DNA of 64,000 bases, taken from assembly GCA_016928025.1 (NCBI GenBank), contig JAFGLN010000023.1, forward strand, positions 22,200-86,199. Reading direction: 5' to 3'. The translations under genes and the position numbers were made by a program. The notes beneath the pieces are model-generated. The model was not told the DNA's origin. It saw only the letters and a program-made list of their open reading frames with translations, and did not search any database. Positions 37,618-46,778 of this stretch are shown in pieces. Origin of the DNA: Deltaproteobacteria bacterium (GTDB taxonomy: Bacteria; Desulfobacterota; Syntrophia; Syntrophales; JAFGHS01). The stretch's first letter is position 1. Every line of letters begins with the position of its first letter.

Positions 37618-39330
37618 CTATTTCAAGTTCCTGAGGTCCGGATTCATACGAACAGCCGTTTCATGATGGATTTCGGCTTTCCGACCGGCACCTTTTTCTT
37701 TTAAGGCCTTTGCCAGATAGAAATGAGCCATAACCAAATCAGGCTGGAGCCTTACGGCTTCCCGGAGATGCTTTACGGCCTCGTCATATCTTTTCTGTCT
37801 CACGAAAAGCAAACCCAGGTTGTTATGGGCGATGGCATGGGTCGGCCGGAGCTGAAGCGCCGTCATATATTCCTGTTTCGCCTCTTGATCCTTTCCCAGC
37901 ATATCCAAGGCAACCCCCAAACTGTTATGAAGGGTGGGATCATTTTTCTTTAACGCGATGGCTTTTTTTAAATGTTCGACCGCTTCCCGGGGCTGTTTTT
38001 GATCGATCAAATACAGGGCGAGATTCTTATGAGGCAGGTAATGTTGTGAAGAGACCCGGATTGCGTTCTGATAGAGTGTGTAGCTGTTTTCCCAGTAACG
38101 GACCTGCTTGTCGGTTAAAATCATGAGAATCGCGATGATTCCCACGCAAACAAAGGCCGTTGCTTTTGTCGAAATTCTTTTTTTCAAGAGGGTGGTGAAA
38201 CCCCATGTCAATATTAAAAAGAGGCCGACGAAAGGGATATAGGCATACCGGTCCGCCATCGACTGATGCCCCACATGAACGATGCCGATGACGGGAACCA
38301 GGGTTCCCAAATACCAGAACCAGCCGACGGGCAGATAGGGGTATTTGCGGTAATATCTGCACATCAAGACTGTGACGGCCAGAATCAGCAAGGCGGCCAG
38401 GATAATCTGCCAAAGGGGGATCTGGTCGTTAAAGGGGTACAATACGGAAAAGTCAAAAGGCCAGAGGATTTTTTTTAAATACAGAGCATACGAAACAATA
38501 ACATTGGCGATTCGCTTATCAAATGGTATGGCCTGAAGAGTCACGATTGAGTTTGCCGCTTTGGCGGCATAGACAGTCATAAAGATTGAAAAGGCGGACA
38601 AAGCAAATAAGGGAATCTTCTCCAGAACCAGGAAGGTAAGTTTAGCTTTTGGGGCGGCTTTAAGATGGCTGGGTGTCTGATCGGCGTGGTTCAAATCGAT
38701 GGGTGTGCGTTTCAGAGGCCAGTAGTCCAACAGCAACAAGGCAAACGGCAGGGTTACCACCATGGGTTTGGACATGATTCCCAAGGTAAAGCTCAGAACG
38801 ACGGGCAAATAGGTTTTCCAGCCGGGCCGCCTGACATATCGGACATAAAGCAAGAGGGTTAAGATCCAGAAAAAGGTGCAAAGAACGTTCTTGCGCTCCG
38901 CGATCCAGGCCACGGACTCCACGTTGATGGGATGCACGGCAAACAGGGCGGCGATGAGGGCGCTGCGCCCCAGGAAGCCGGTCGTCGTTTTCAAAAAGAA
39001 GAACAGCAGGACCGTGCTGATGATGTGGATGATGATATTCGTCCAGTGATGGCCACCGGCGTTTTTTCCGTAGATTGTCCAGTCCAGCATGTGGGACAGC
39101 ATCGTCAGGGGATGCCAGTTGGACGTGCTGATGTCGGTAAAGGCATATCTGATACTGGTGGCTGTAAAGCCCGATTGGATGTTTTTGTTGTTCAATACAT
39201 ATAACTGGTCGTCGAAGTTTGTGAATTCGTAAGATTGCACCTGCCAGTAAGCGGCCAGAATTATGGCGGATAAGAAAAGAACCGTCAAAAGGGTTTTTTG
39301 CCTGTTTAGTGAATATAAATCATTGGACAT
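37618..39330 (-). CDS. Membrane protein with TPR repeats, TMTC/GT-C glycosyltransferase-like
   Basis: With the ATG at 39330 the protein is 570 residues. About ten hydrophobic segments fill residues 10-400. The first lumenal loop contains YEFTNFDDQLYVLNN and SNWHPLTMLSHMLDW, as in bacterial TMTC-like (DUF1736) GT-C proteins. The C-terminal ~150 residues form TPR units (NSLGVALDMLGKDQEAKQEY, NNLGLLFVRQKRYDEAVKHL). Relatives transfer sugars from lipid carriers to proteins; that role here is inferred from fold. A GTG at 39366 is a possible earlier start. Confidence 0.8.
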   Translation of the reverse strand: MSNDLYSLNRQKTLLTVLFLSAIILAAYWQVQSYEFTNFDDQLYVLNNKNIQSGFTATSIRYAFTDISTSNWHPLTMLSHMLDWTIYGKNAGGHHWTNIIIHIISTVLLFFFLKTTTGFLGRSALIAALFAVHPINVESVAWIAERKNVLCTFFWILTLLLYVRYVRRPGWKTYLPVVLSFTLGIMSKPMVVTLPFALLLLDYWPLKRTPIDLNHADQTPSHLKAAPKAKLTFLVLEKIPLFALSAFSIFMTVYAAKAANSIVTLQAIPFDKRIANVIVSYALYLKKILWPFDFSVLYPFNDQIPLWQIILAALLILAVTVLMCRYYRKYPYLPVGWFWYLGTLVPVIGIVHVGHQSMADRYAYIPFVGLFLILTWGFTTLLKKRISTKATAFVCVGIIAILMILTDKQVRYWENSYTLYQNAIRVSSQHYLPHKNLALYLIDQKQPREAVEHLKKAIALKKNDPTLHNSLGVALDMLGKDQEAKQEYMTALQLRPTHAIAHNNLGLLFVRQKRYDEAVKHLREAVRLQPDLVMAHFYLAKALKEKGAGRKAEIHHETAVRMNPDLRNLK

Positions 39331-39398
39331 TAAAACATCCGGACATTTATTAAATCGATGCGTCACCGATCAATTTTGTTTTTTATGTTCATGCAATA

Positions 39399-39421
39399 AC
39401 CGGACCCTGAATGGGTCCGGT
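39399..39421. terminator. Hairpin between the aldo/keto reductase and TPR genes
   Basis: A perfect 9-bp stem ACCGGACCC/GGGTCCGGT closes on TGAAT. It lies 125 bases downstream of the aldo/keto reductase stop (minus strand) and 70 bases upstream of the TPR gene. No T tract follows on the minus strand, so termination efficiency is uncertain. Confidence 0.45.
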
Positions 39422-39432
39422 CTGGTTTAAAT

Positions 39433-39454
39433 CCCCCCCCCCCCCTTTTTTTTT
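39433..39454. repeat. C13-T9 homopolymer tract
   Basis: Thirteen C residues are followed by nine T residues in the non-coding space after the aldo/keto reductase gene. Such tracts are prone to replication slippage and to sequencing error, so the true length is uncertain. Confidence 0.85.
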
Positions 39455-39546
39455 AAGGTATTAGTTCCAAGATCATTGAGCCGGCAGTTTTTCAAAGTTT
39501 TCCTTACATCTTAAAATCGGTTCCGGGTCCCGGCTCATGTCGATTT

Positions 39547-40566
39547 TTACGCCGTTAACCCCTCTCGATGGTTCTGTATTCTTTTCTTTCTATTGTCGGC
39601 TTCACGTGCCAGCATGTTGTGGGGGAAGCCCGGGATAATGGCGCTCACGGTATTGAGTCTTTCCATCTGCTCTTCATTGAGGGTTATATCAAGGCAGCCG
39701 AGATTATCTTTGAGTTGCTCGACCGTCCGGGCACCGACCAGTGGTACAATAACGGCCGGACCCTGGCGGACCCACGAGAGGGCAACCTGGCTGGGTGTCG
39801 CGCCGATTTCATCGGCGACGGCCATGACTTCGTCGGCTATGGAAAGCGACCGCTCATCGAGCAGACCGCGCGCTTTTGCTCTTCCCGCTGCATCATTGTC
39901 CTTGTTGTATTTTCCGCTCAGAATGCCTGAAGCGAGCGGACCCCAGGGAGTGACGCAGAGATCCAGCGCACGGGCCATGGGAAGCAATTCGCGCTCCACG
40001 CTTCTTTCAATCAGGTTGTATTGAATCTGGAGACCGACAAATGGTGTCCAGCCTCGCAGCTCCGCCATGGTATTGGCGCGGGAAACCACCCAGGCCGGAG
40101 CATCGGAAATGCCAACGTAATTTATTTTACCTTGGCTAACCAGATCATCCAGGCCCCTCATCAGCTCTTCCAGAGGTGTCAGGGGATCCCAGATGTGGAC
40201 CCAGTAAATATCGATATAGTCCGTATCGAGACGCTTTAAACTGGCATGTAAGGAGGTCATCATGTTCTTGCGGGCATTTCCCGAGGCATTGACGTCCCGG
40301 CCCCACATGGCTCCCGTATACTTTGTGGCGAGGACAATGCGTTCGCGTTCCTGAGCCATAAATTCCCCCAGGAATTTCTCACTGGTCCCCAAATTATAGA
40401 TATTGGCCGTATCGATGAAATTGCCGCCGGCTTCACGAAACGCCTCATAGACTTTGCGGCTTTCCTCCTTGTCGACACCGATGTTCCGCTCCGTCCCGAA
40501 GGTCATGGCGCCAAGTCCGAGTTCTGATACCTTGAGGCCACTTTTCCCGAAGAGTTTGTATCGCAT
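39547..40566 (-). CDS. Aldo/keto reductase
   Basis: The 339-residue protein is an NAD(P)H-dependent aldo/keto reductase. It has the N-terminal LGLGAMTFG, the catalytic aspartate and tyrosine in FIDTANIYNLGTSEKFLGEF, the lysine in VLATKYTG, and the histidine in IYWVHIWDP. The C-terminal cofactor region includes IVPLVGARTVEQLKDNL. AGGAG precedes the ATG. It resembles the YajO/Tas-type subfamily acting on small carbonyls; the substrate is unknown. It is 48 bases downstream of the acid phosphatase gene on the same strand. Confidence 0.9.
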   Translation of the reverse strand: MRYKLFGKSGLKVSELGLGAMTFGTERNIGVDKEESRKVYEAFREAGGNFIDTANIYNLGTSEKFLGEFMAQERERIVLATKYTGAMWGRDVNASGNARKNMMTSLHASLKRLDTDYIDIYWVHIWDPLTPLEELMRGLDDLVSQGKINYVGISDAPAWVVSRANTMAELRGWTPFVGLQIQYNLIERSVERELLPMARALDLCVTPWGPLASGILSGKYNKDNDAAGRAKARGLLDERSLSIADEVMAVADEIGATPSQVALSWVRQGPAVIVPLVGARTVEQLKDNLGCLDITLNEEQMERLNTVSAIIPGFPHNMLAREADNRKKRIQNHREGLTA

Positions 40567-40614
40567 CGTCCTCTCCTTTTTTATGGAATTAATCAGGTCC
40601 GGATACCATTCCTT

Positions 40615-41460
40615 TTATGGTCGGACAGCCATTGCCGCGGCTTCAGCCGAGCAATCACATGTGGGTTTTAGACCCTTGGCCCGGATCGCTGCAATTTCGG
40701 CCTTGGCAGCCTCCAGGTCGGAGAGGAATTGAGGATTAGCGTGAAGCCGTGCGACGGTTGCGGCCCCCATGAGACGCCCCTGAACAACATCGCTGTACCA
40801 ATGGACGTTGCAAACATTTCGGCTCTCACCAAAGGTGAGACCGCGCGCGAGGATGGCATTGGCCTGCTCCGGCGATATTTCACTCAGGATAAGGGCCCAG
40901 GCCCAGCCGATGGCCGTATGACCGGACGGATAGGAGCCGTCTTTTTCCAGTTTTGCTTTATCCTGCGGGGTACATATGGCTTCGTTGTTTGACATAAAGG
41001 GGCGGCGGCGTTTGTATTTCCTCTTGGCGCCGTAAGTGGAAAGGCCCGCATCCGTCAGGGTACGGCGCAACAGCATATAAAGGAACGGTGTCTCCTTTTC
41101 CGAAATCGGAGCGTTGAGGGCACAGGAATAAGTATCCGTTGCCTCGGGGAACTTCAGATCAGCGTCCGACGCGGCCAACTTCCAGCGTGCGGTGCCTTGT
41201 AAAGCGATGCATCGTTTGCTGTATTCTTCATCGAAGGCCAGGGCTGCCGAGCCTTCCGCCGGGGGAGGAGGGACCAGTACCGCGCTGCTGCCGACGTTCT
41301 CATTCATGTCCAAATAGCCTTTCAAAATTCCCGGCCTCAGCTCAGGCACGGGTTCGGGTGAACGACTTGCCGCGCTGCTGGCACAACCTGCAAAAATGAC
41401 TACCCACGCCAAAACAAGCAGCATCCGGTACCGTTTTGTGATCCGCACAACGTTCAACAT
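40615..41460 (-). CDS. Class A nonspecific acid phosphatase (PAP2 superfamily), lipoprotein
   Basis: From the ATG at 41460, preceded by AGGAGGG, the protein is 281 residues. An N-terminal signal ends in the lipobox FAGC (about residue 25), so it should be a lipid-anchored periplasmic or outer-membrane protein. The three PAP2 motifs are present: KRKYKRRRPF, GSYPSGHT and SRNVCNVHWYSDV. The signature GSYPSGHT is that of PhoN/PhoC-type enzymes, which release phosphate from many organic esters. It probably forms a transcription unit with the aldo/keto reductase gene. Confidence 0.92.
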   Translation of the reverse strand: MLNVVRITKRYRMLLVLAWVVIFAGCASSAASRSPEPVPELRPGILKGYLDMNENVGSSAVLVPPPPAEGSAALAFDEEYSKRCIALQGTARWKLAASDADLKFPEATDTYSCALNAPISEKETPFLYMLLRRTLTDAGLSTYGAKRKYKRRRPFMSNNEAICTPQDKAKLEKDGSYPSGHTAIGWAWALILSEISPEQANAILARGLTFGESRNVCNVHWYSDVVQGRLMGAATVARLHANPQFLSDLEAAKAEIAAIRAKGLKPTCDCSAEAAAMAVRP

Positions 41461-41651
41461 GATAAACCCTCCTCCGTATTTATAAAAAAATAAAAAAGAC
41501 CGTAACCGGCGAATCGTCAATCGTAACGAGTTTGAAGATTATTCATTAAATAAATTCATTCTGCGATCACTCGTTACAGATTATTTGTACTACCGTGGTG
41601 TTACCCGTCGGGGCCGAGGGAGTCGTTCTAACCGTCCCGCTTGCTTGTATT

Positions 41652-42515
41652 TTAAATGGCCCGGCAACCTATCGCAAATTCATACCACCTGCCGGCTTCT
41701 ATATCCACAAACTGAGCCTTTGATTTTTTTGCCAGCAAACCGGCAAAATCCCGGGCCATACGATGGGCGTTCTTCATGCCGCTGCCGTCATGATGGGTGG
41801 GGATGACAATGCCTGCACCGGAAACGGCGGCGACCTCCGCCATCTGTCCCAGGTTCGAGCCTGCCAGCTGAATGAAAATGACATGAGGGCGGGCCTCCTG
41901 CACGACGGATCGCAGGTGATCTTCAGGACCTGAGCTGTAAAAGAAAAAGCGCAGATTGTCCTCGGTCTGAAAGAGAAAATTCAATTGCTCGCCGCCCGTC
42001 ACGCCTGCCTGATCGAGCTTCTCCAGCATGGCGGTAGTTTCTGGCTTTTGAACAATATTCAACGCCGTTGCGATTTTGTCCTGAATTTCCTTAAACGTCC
42101 ACGACGAATCGGGTTCTTTCTTCAGAACACGGGTGTAAGCTTCGCGCATCAGTGGCAGGAGATTGATGTGCTGGCCGCGTTTTACCTCGATATGCAGATC
42201 ACTGAAGTTCACAACATCGCCGGCAATGACACGGATGAGATCGCCCAGATCGATGTTGAAAACTTTGGACAAAGGTTCGCCGATTTCTCTGCTGCACAGT
42301 AATTTGGAATGGAATTTGTGCAGGAGCGTTCCGACGTCGGTCACATGATCGTAATGACCGTGAGTGAGTGCGATATAATCGGCGCCCGTGACGTCGTCGC
42401 ACTTGATCGGTGCCGTCGGCGAATAATCGATGTAAGGATCGACAACCAGTACTTTGCCGGACGGTAAAACAAATTCGAAGCAGACATAGCCTAACCAACG
42501 AAAACGAACACCCAT
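41652..42515 (-). CDS. MBL-fold metal-dependent hydrolase (UlaG-like)
   Basis: With the ATG at 42515, preceded by GGAGG, the protein is 287 residues. It shows the metallo-beta-lactamase metal motif ALTHGHYDHV (about residue 50) and a later IPTHHDGSG metal-ligand region. The N-terminal RFRWLGYVCFEFVLPSGKVLVVDPYID resembles UlaG and related lactonases/phosphodiesterases (given in part). Substrate unknown. It stands alone; the 281 bases upstream to the next gene contain no feature I could name. Confidence 0.85.
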   Translation of the reverse strand: MGVRFRWLGYVCFEFVLPSGKVLVVDPYIDYSPTAPIKCDDVTGADYIALTHGHYDHVTDVGTLLHKFHSKLLCSREIGEPLSKVFNIDLGDLIRVIAGDVVNFSDLHIEVKRGQHINLLPLMREAYTRVLKKEPDSSWTFKEIQDKIATALNIVQKPETTAMLEKLDQAGVTGGEQLNFLFQTEDNLRFFFYSSGPEDHLRSVVQEARPHVIFIQLAGSNLGQMAEVAAVSGAGIVIPTHHDGSGMKNAHRMARDFAGLLAKKSKAQFVDIEAGRWYEFAIGCRAI

Positions 42516-42796
42516 ACCGTGCCTCCTTACAGAGTCATTTGCTGTCTTGAAAAATGCTGAATATATACGATGGATCGGAATCTGCAGCATTCGGTTTGCC
42601 CAGTGACAAAACCTCATTTGCCTGTTAGAATGCCGTTAGATAAAATCATGTTATCCTGGCAATGTCAATATCAAAGAATTCCAAGGGAAGGATGACATTG
42701 AAGGGCTGTGGTGGTACTAAACAACAAAACGCTTTATTCGATGGCCTGGTTCGATTTAAGGAGCGGTGACCTTCAATTTGACGTCCCGCCAAGGGA

Positions 42797-43744
42797 TCAA
42801 TTCGGCCGTTTCGGGTCTGTCATGCCGCTGGACGCCTTTGGCAAGGCGTGCATGCGCTGATATTCGTTGTGTTTCATATCCATGTAATCCTGCCGCTCCA
42901 CTTCATGCAGTTGTCTCGCGTAGCGCTCGGTGGCGCTGAACCATTTGTCAAGGCGCTTATCCAACCGCTGGTCGTCGGGAAGATTCAGGGCACTCAGATA
43001 GGCGTCAATGGACAGATAGTAACGCATGGTATTGCGTTCGACGATACCGCGGACCCCGTTGATATATTCGGGCTGGCCGTCAGCCTGCCGGCCCGTGACG
43101 TTGAACCCGACCTTGTCTCTGCCGATGGTGGCGAGATAGGTATTGACGGCGAGATGGGCGGCCATCCCGTAGCCGTAAGAATAGGTGAAGTGGAGGAAAG
43201 TGCGTCCCGCCTCAATGGCGACGGCTTCCAGCAGAATGCGGTAATTTTTTGTTCCCATCGGTCCTTTTTCGGCGGTGAGGTCAATCTTTAAGTAATCGGG
43301 TTTTGCGGCGGCGACACGGTAGTTGAATTCCACCGGGTAGGCTTCCTCGGGCGTCTGCTCGAATTTTCTCCCGATTGAAACAATAAGTTTTGTGCCGCTG
43401 CGGTCATTTGAGACCTGACAATGCTTGATATTGACGTGAAGTATTAACATGTCGCACCAGTTGGCCGGTCCCCGGACGGGATCGTTCAATGAGCTATTGA
43501 CTGTTTTAAACGGGTAATCCACGACAGCGTAAATATCACCTTTTAGAGCATCAGTTGCTTCCGTGGATTCCAGATAGAGCGGGAGCCCGAACGGATTGTC
43601 GCTCAATTGTTTTGATAGAGCTTCATAATGACCGCGCAGGGCCTCAGCATCGTTTGCCGCCACGGTTGAACTCGCATTTCCCAAAGTGCAAATCAGTAAC
43701 AGAACGACGCAAAGGAAATGACTCAATCGGACAAAGATCTTCAC
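42797..43744 (-). CDS. Secreted protein of unknown function
   Basis: The 315-residue protein starts at a GTG with GGGGAGGA upstream. It has a clear signal peptide (hydrophobic residues about 8-25, likely cleavage near SSTVAA). The mature part contains GDIYAVVDYPF, ANWCDMLILHVNIKHC and FTYSYGYGMAAHLAVNTYLATIGRDK, and a charged C-terminus. I do not recognise the family; the mixture of strands hints at a lipid- or steroid-binding (START-like) fold, which is only a guess. The promoter region ahead of it carries two perfect palindromes. Confidence 0.75.
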   Translation of the reverse strand: MKIFVRLSHFLCVVLLLICTLGNASSTVAANDAEALRGHYEALSKQLSDNPFGLPLYLESTEATDALKGDIYAVVDYPFKTVNSSLNDPVRGPANWCDMLILHVNIKHCQVSNDRSGTKLIVSIGRKFEQTPEEAYPVEFNYRVAAAKPDYLKIDLTAEKGPMGTKNYRILLEAVAIEAGRTFLHFTYSYGYGMAAHLAVNTYLATIGRDKVGFNVTGRQADGQPEYINGVRGIVERNTMRYYLSIDAYLSALNLPDDQRLDKRLDKWFSATERYARQLHEVERQDYMDMKHNEYQRMHALPKASSGMTDPKRPN

Positions 43745-43810
43745 AGCCCCGGTTCCTCCCCTTATGAAATCACTTTTTGAATCTTTATTATTTATCTTAA
43801 CCGAGCCTGA

Positions 43811-43831
43811 AAAGCATATAGAATATGCTTT
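43811..43831. promoter_or_regulatory. 9-bp-arm palindrome (AAAGCATAT half-site)
   Basis: The arms AAAGCATAT and ATATGCTTT are perfectly complementary around AGA. It lies 67 bases upstream of the GTG start of the secreted-protein gene. The AGCATAT half-site is shared with palindromes at 21633-21652 and 48991-49009. Confidence 0.6.
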
Positions 43832-43858
43832 ATGGTTTCAATTAATTATCGAAATAAA

Positions 43859-43880
43859 TGACATAACATATTTTATGTCA
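43859..43880. promoter_or_regulatory. 8-bp-arm palindrome (TGACATAA half-site)
   Basis: TGACATAA (43859-43866) and TTATGTCA (43873-43880) are perfect inverted repeats with a six-base spacer, the geometry of CRP/FNR-type sites. The hexamers GACATA and TATGTC also form the operators ahead of fdhA, but in the opposite order there. Confidence 0.6.
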
Positions 43881-44062
43881 AGTATTAATCCATCATGATC
43901 GGTGAAATGTTAATAGCACCGTCATTGGGGTGTAGTCAAAAATCGCTCTGCGGGAGGGTGCCATCAAAGGCTGAATAAAAATCGAAACACCATAACGTCC
44001 TTGTCCGGGTTTGGCTGAATAATTTTTTTGTTGCTTGTTGATCAATATTCAGGTAGGAGGTT

Positions 44063-44085
44063 GCATGATATATAATATATCATGC
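44063..44085. promoter_or_regulatory. 11-bp-arm palindrome upstream of the GntR gene
   Basis: The arms GCATGATATAT and ATATATCATGC are perfectly complementary around one base. It lies 106 bases before the GTG start of the GntR-family regulator, so it is a natural candidate for that protein's own operator. Confidence 0.65.
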
Positions 44086-44190
44086 GTGCACTTTATGGAG
44101 ACCCGTAAAAACAATCACCGGGTTTCCATTTAGGACAAAAAGCATTCCGGTTATGATAAGACCGCCATTATAGTGTTGAGGAAGATCATC

Positions 44191-44910
44191 GTGGATATGA
44201 ATCTCATTAAAATCAGCAGGGACAACCTCACCACGAAAGTGTATCAACAGATCAAAGAAGCAATTATGTCCGGCCGTTTCCAACCGGGAGAGCGGGTGCC
44301 CATCCGTCAGTTGGCGGAAAAAATGGGGACCAGTATCACACCGGTGAGGGAAGCCCTCTTGAAACTGGTGTCCTACGGGGCGTTGGAGATGAAGCCCGCC
44401 CATCCTATCGCCATTCCCATCCTGGACAGGGATGGATATTTGGAGAACAGGGCTATCCGGCTTGTGAATGAGGGATTGGCGGCAGCTGAAGCGGCCAGGA
44501 AAATAAAAAGGCGTCAGTTGAATAAGCTGGTCAGGATTAATGAAGAAATGATCAATGCCGGCAGGGAGGGCCGTTTCAAAGATTCCATTGCCGGTAATTA
44601 TGCTTTTCATATCGAAGTCTGCAAGGCGGCCGAAATGCCGGCACTATTGGAAATCATCGAGATCCTGTGGCTGAAGATCGGCCCCTCCCTGAATATTCTC
44701 GAATCACGCAATTTAGATAACAGTCCGAAGGCCGCGTCGAATTATCATAAAGAATTGCTGCAGGCATTGGAAGCCGGAGATCCGGAGGCCGCCAAATCAG
44801 CTATGGAAAAGGACCTGATCGAAGGCGGTGAAGCTCTGCTGGCGTATTTTGACGGACAATCCCGAAAAGCAGAACCTGACACAAGCGGGTTCATCAATAA
44901 GATACCATAA
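44191..44910 (+). CDS. GntR/FCD-family transcriptional regulator
   Basis: The protein is about 240 residues. A GTG start at 44191 has GAGGAAG six bases upstream; an ATG at 44197 is the alternative. The N-terminal GntR winged helix reads KVYQQIKEAIMSGRFQPGERV and LAEKMGTSITPVREALLKL (given in part). The C-terminal helical FCD domain, which binds small carboxylates in many members, includes FHIEVCKAAEMPALLEII. The ThDP enzyme gene follows 50 bases downstream, so it likely controls that gene and the SDR. Confidence 0.92.
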   Translation: MDMNLIKISRDNLTTKVYQQIKEAIMSGRFQPGERVPIRQLAEKMGTSITPVREALLKLVSYGALEMKPAHPIAIPILDRDGYLENRAIRLVNEGLAAAEAARKIKRRQLNKLVRINEEMINAGREGRFKDSIAGNYAFHIEVCKAAEMPALLEIIEILWLKIGPSLNILESRNLDNSPKAASNYHKELLQALEAGDPEAAKSAMEKDLIEGGEALLAYFDGQSRKAEPDTSGFINKIP

Positions 44911-44960
44911 GAAGTTTACAAACAAAATTTGTGAGAAAGCAAAGAGTCAAGGAGTCCATT

Positions 44961-46631
44961 ATGGTCGTTGGAGACAAATTAGCGGAATTACTGGCCAAGA
45001 ATGGCGTAGAGTATATGTATGGTGTGCCGGGGGGGCAAACGCTTCCTCTGTATGAGGGCATTCGGAAACTCCCGGGGCAAATTCAGCATGTCCTGATGCG
45101 GGACGAGCGCAGCGCCGGTTATGCGGCGGACGCCTATGCCCGTCTCACGGGTCGCGTCGGAGTCTGTGATGCCACTGTCGGGCCGGGTGCCACCAATCTG
45201 GTTTCGCCGTTGGCGGAGGCTTATTGCTCATCCATCCCTTTGTTGGCGATCATATCCGATATTCCTGTGTTCTGGGAGCATAGACGGGTAAGGGGTAACG
45301 CTTCTCAAGCCATTCAGCAAATCGAAATCTTTCAGACCATCAGCAAATGGCAGACTACCCTTGTTAATCCCCGATCCCTGGAAGATACGCTGGATACGGC
45401 CTTCCGTATGGCGACGACGGGGAAGCCGGGGCCGGTTGTGATATCGGTTCCGATGGATGTCGCTATGACGGACTTTTCCTACCAGGATAGCGATAGTGTA
45501 TTACCGGGAGCCGCCTTTCCCAGATTCCGTAGCGCGCCGGACCTGGAAGAAGTGCTGAAAGCGGCTCAATTATTGAGAAATGCCAAAAAACCTGTCCTGG
45601 TTGTGGGCGGCGGCGTGCACATTTCGGGGGCCTCCCGGCAGGTCAAAGACTTGGCGGAAAAACTGCAGGCACCGATTATCACATCCATTTCCGGAAAAGG
45701 GGTCATTGAAGAGACCCATCCTCTGGCCTTTGGCGTCACGGGCTCCTTCGGAAATCCCGCTGCCGCGGCAATCATGCAACAGGCTGACCTCGTTTTCTTT
45801 ATAGGATGCAAGATCGGCCAGTTGACCACCTTCGGATACCGCGTTCCCCAAAGGACTGTGGCCGTCATTCATTTGGATGCGGATCCGGAGGAAATCGGCA
45901 GAAATTACAAAAACAGTGTTCCCATCCTGGCCGATGCCCGACTGGGACTGGATGCCGTCAATGTCGCCCTGACCGATACGAAGACAGTGAACGATTGGGA
46001 TTTCCCGGCCTTTAAGAAAAATCAGGAACAGTGGTATCAAGAGACCGCCGCCAACGCGCCGCAGGCGGAGCAGCCACTCCGGCCGCAAACCGTCATGGAT
46101 GCTCTGAATCAGGTGTTGACCGAAGATGATCTGGTGGTTTGTGATGCCAGTTTTTCGTCAGGCTGGGCTGCCGCTTATTTGAAGTTGACGACTTCCGGGC
46201 GCCGTTTCTTGGCACCCAGAGGCCTGGCCGGTCTGGGCTGGGGGGCGCCCGCCGCCGTCGGGGCCGCCTTGGCCACGGGCAAAGGCAAAAGAGTTTTCTG
46301 CCTTGCCGGCGACGGCGGATTCAGCTATTCCGTGCAGGAGTTGGAAGTCATGAAGCGCCTGGATCTTCCCATTGTTGTCCTTGTGCTCAACAATGATGTC
46401 CTGGGCTGGATCAAGCATGCTCAAAAAGACAGTTATCAGGGGAATTATATAGCCACCGACTTTTCCCATGTGGATTTCGCGATGGTGGCGAAAGGGTTTG
46501 GCGCCAGAGGCTATACCGTCCGGACTCTTGAAGAACTGAAAGATTGTCTCACGAAAGAAAAATCTATGCGGGGACCGGTTGTCCTCGACATTGCCACCGA
46601 CCCATGGCAAAATCCGATGGTCAATGCCTAA
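44961..46631 (+). CDS. Thiamine diphosphate-dependent enzyme (acetolactate synthase-like)
   Basis: From the ATG at 44961, preceded by AAGGAG, the protein is 556 residues. It has all three domains of the ThDP decarboxylase family. The N-terminal catalytic glutamate is at about residue 49 (MRDERSAGYAADAYARLTG). A central domain carries KPVLVVGGGVHISGA. The ThDP/Mg motif is GDGGFSYSVQELEVMKRLDLP (GDG start) ending in NN. Relatives include acetolactate synthase, sulfoacetaldehyde acetyltransferase, benzoylformate decarboxylase and 2-hydroxyacyl-CoA lyase. No small regulatory subunit is present, which argues against a biosynthetic role. The substrate, perhaps a 2-oxo acid linked to the SDR next door, is unknown. 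Confidence 0.88.
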   Translation: MVVGDKLAELLAKNGVEYMYGVPGGQTLPLYEGIRKLPGQIQHVLMRDERSAGYAADAYARLTGRVGVCDATVGPGATNLVSPLAEAYCSSIPLLAIISDIPVFWEHRRVRGNASQAIQQIEIFQTISKWQTTLVNPRSLEDTLDTAFRMATTGKPGPVVISVPMDVAMTDFSYQDSDSVLPGAAFPRFRSAPDLEEVLKAAQLLRNAKKPVLVVGGGVHISGASRQVKDLAEKLQAPIITSISGKGVIEETHPLAFGVTGSFGNPAAAAIMQQADLVFFIGCKIGQLTTFGYRVPQRTVAVIHLDADPEEIGRNYKNSVPILADARLGLDAVNVALTDTKTVNDWDFPAFKKNQEQWYQETAANAPQAEQPLRPQTVMDALNQVLTEDDLVVCDASFSSGWAAAYLKLTTSGRRFLAPRGLAGLGWGAPAAVGAALATGKGKRVFCLAGDGGFSYSVQELEVMKRLDLPIVVLVLNNDVLGWIKHAQKDSYQGNYIATDFSHVDFAMVAKGFGARGYTVRTLEELKDCLTKEKSMRGPVVLDIATDPWQNPMVNA

Positions 46632-46778
46632 ACGGATCATTGCGGATGTTCGAGATCATAATGTTGCCTGACCAATCATCTGAAATCGAACACCACGGAA
46701 TGATGAAGCCATGGATCAAATCGGCGATCAGGCGGTCAATAGCTTATTCTGCAACTATTTATTATAAGGAGTTCCCCA

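Larger units (their letters stand above)
43745..44190. promoter_or_regulatory. Divergent palindrome-rich regulatory region
   Basis: This 446-base space separates the secreted-protein gene (minus) from the GntR-type regulator gene (plus). It contains three perfect inverted repeats, listed separately, two of them near the minus-strand gene and one near the GntR gene. No coding sequence was recognised. Confidence 0.6.

Noticed and set aside
44080..44610. 176-codon minus-strand frame over the GntR gene start
   Set aside because: Antisense to a clear winged-helix domain; no independent similarity.
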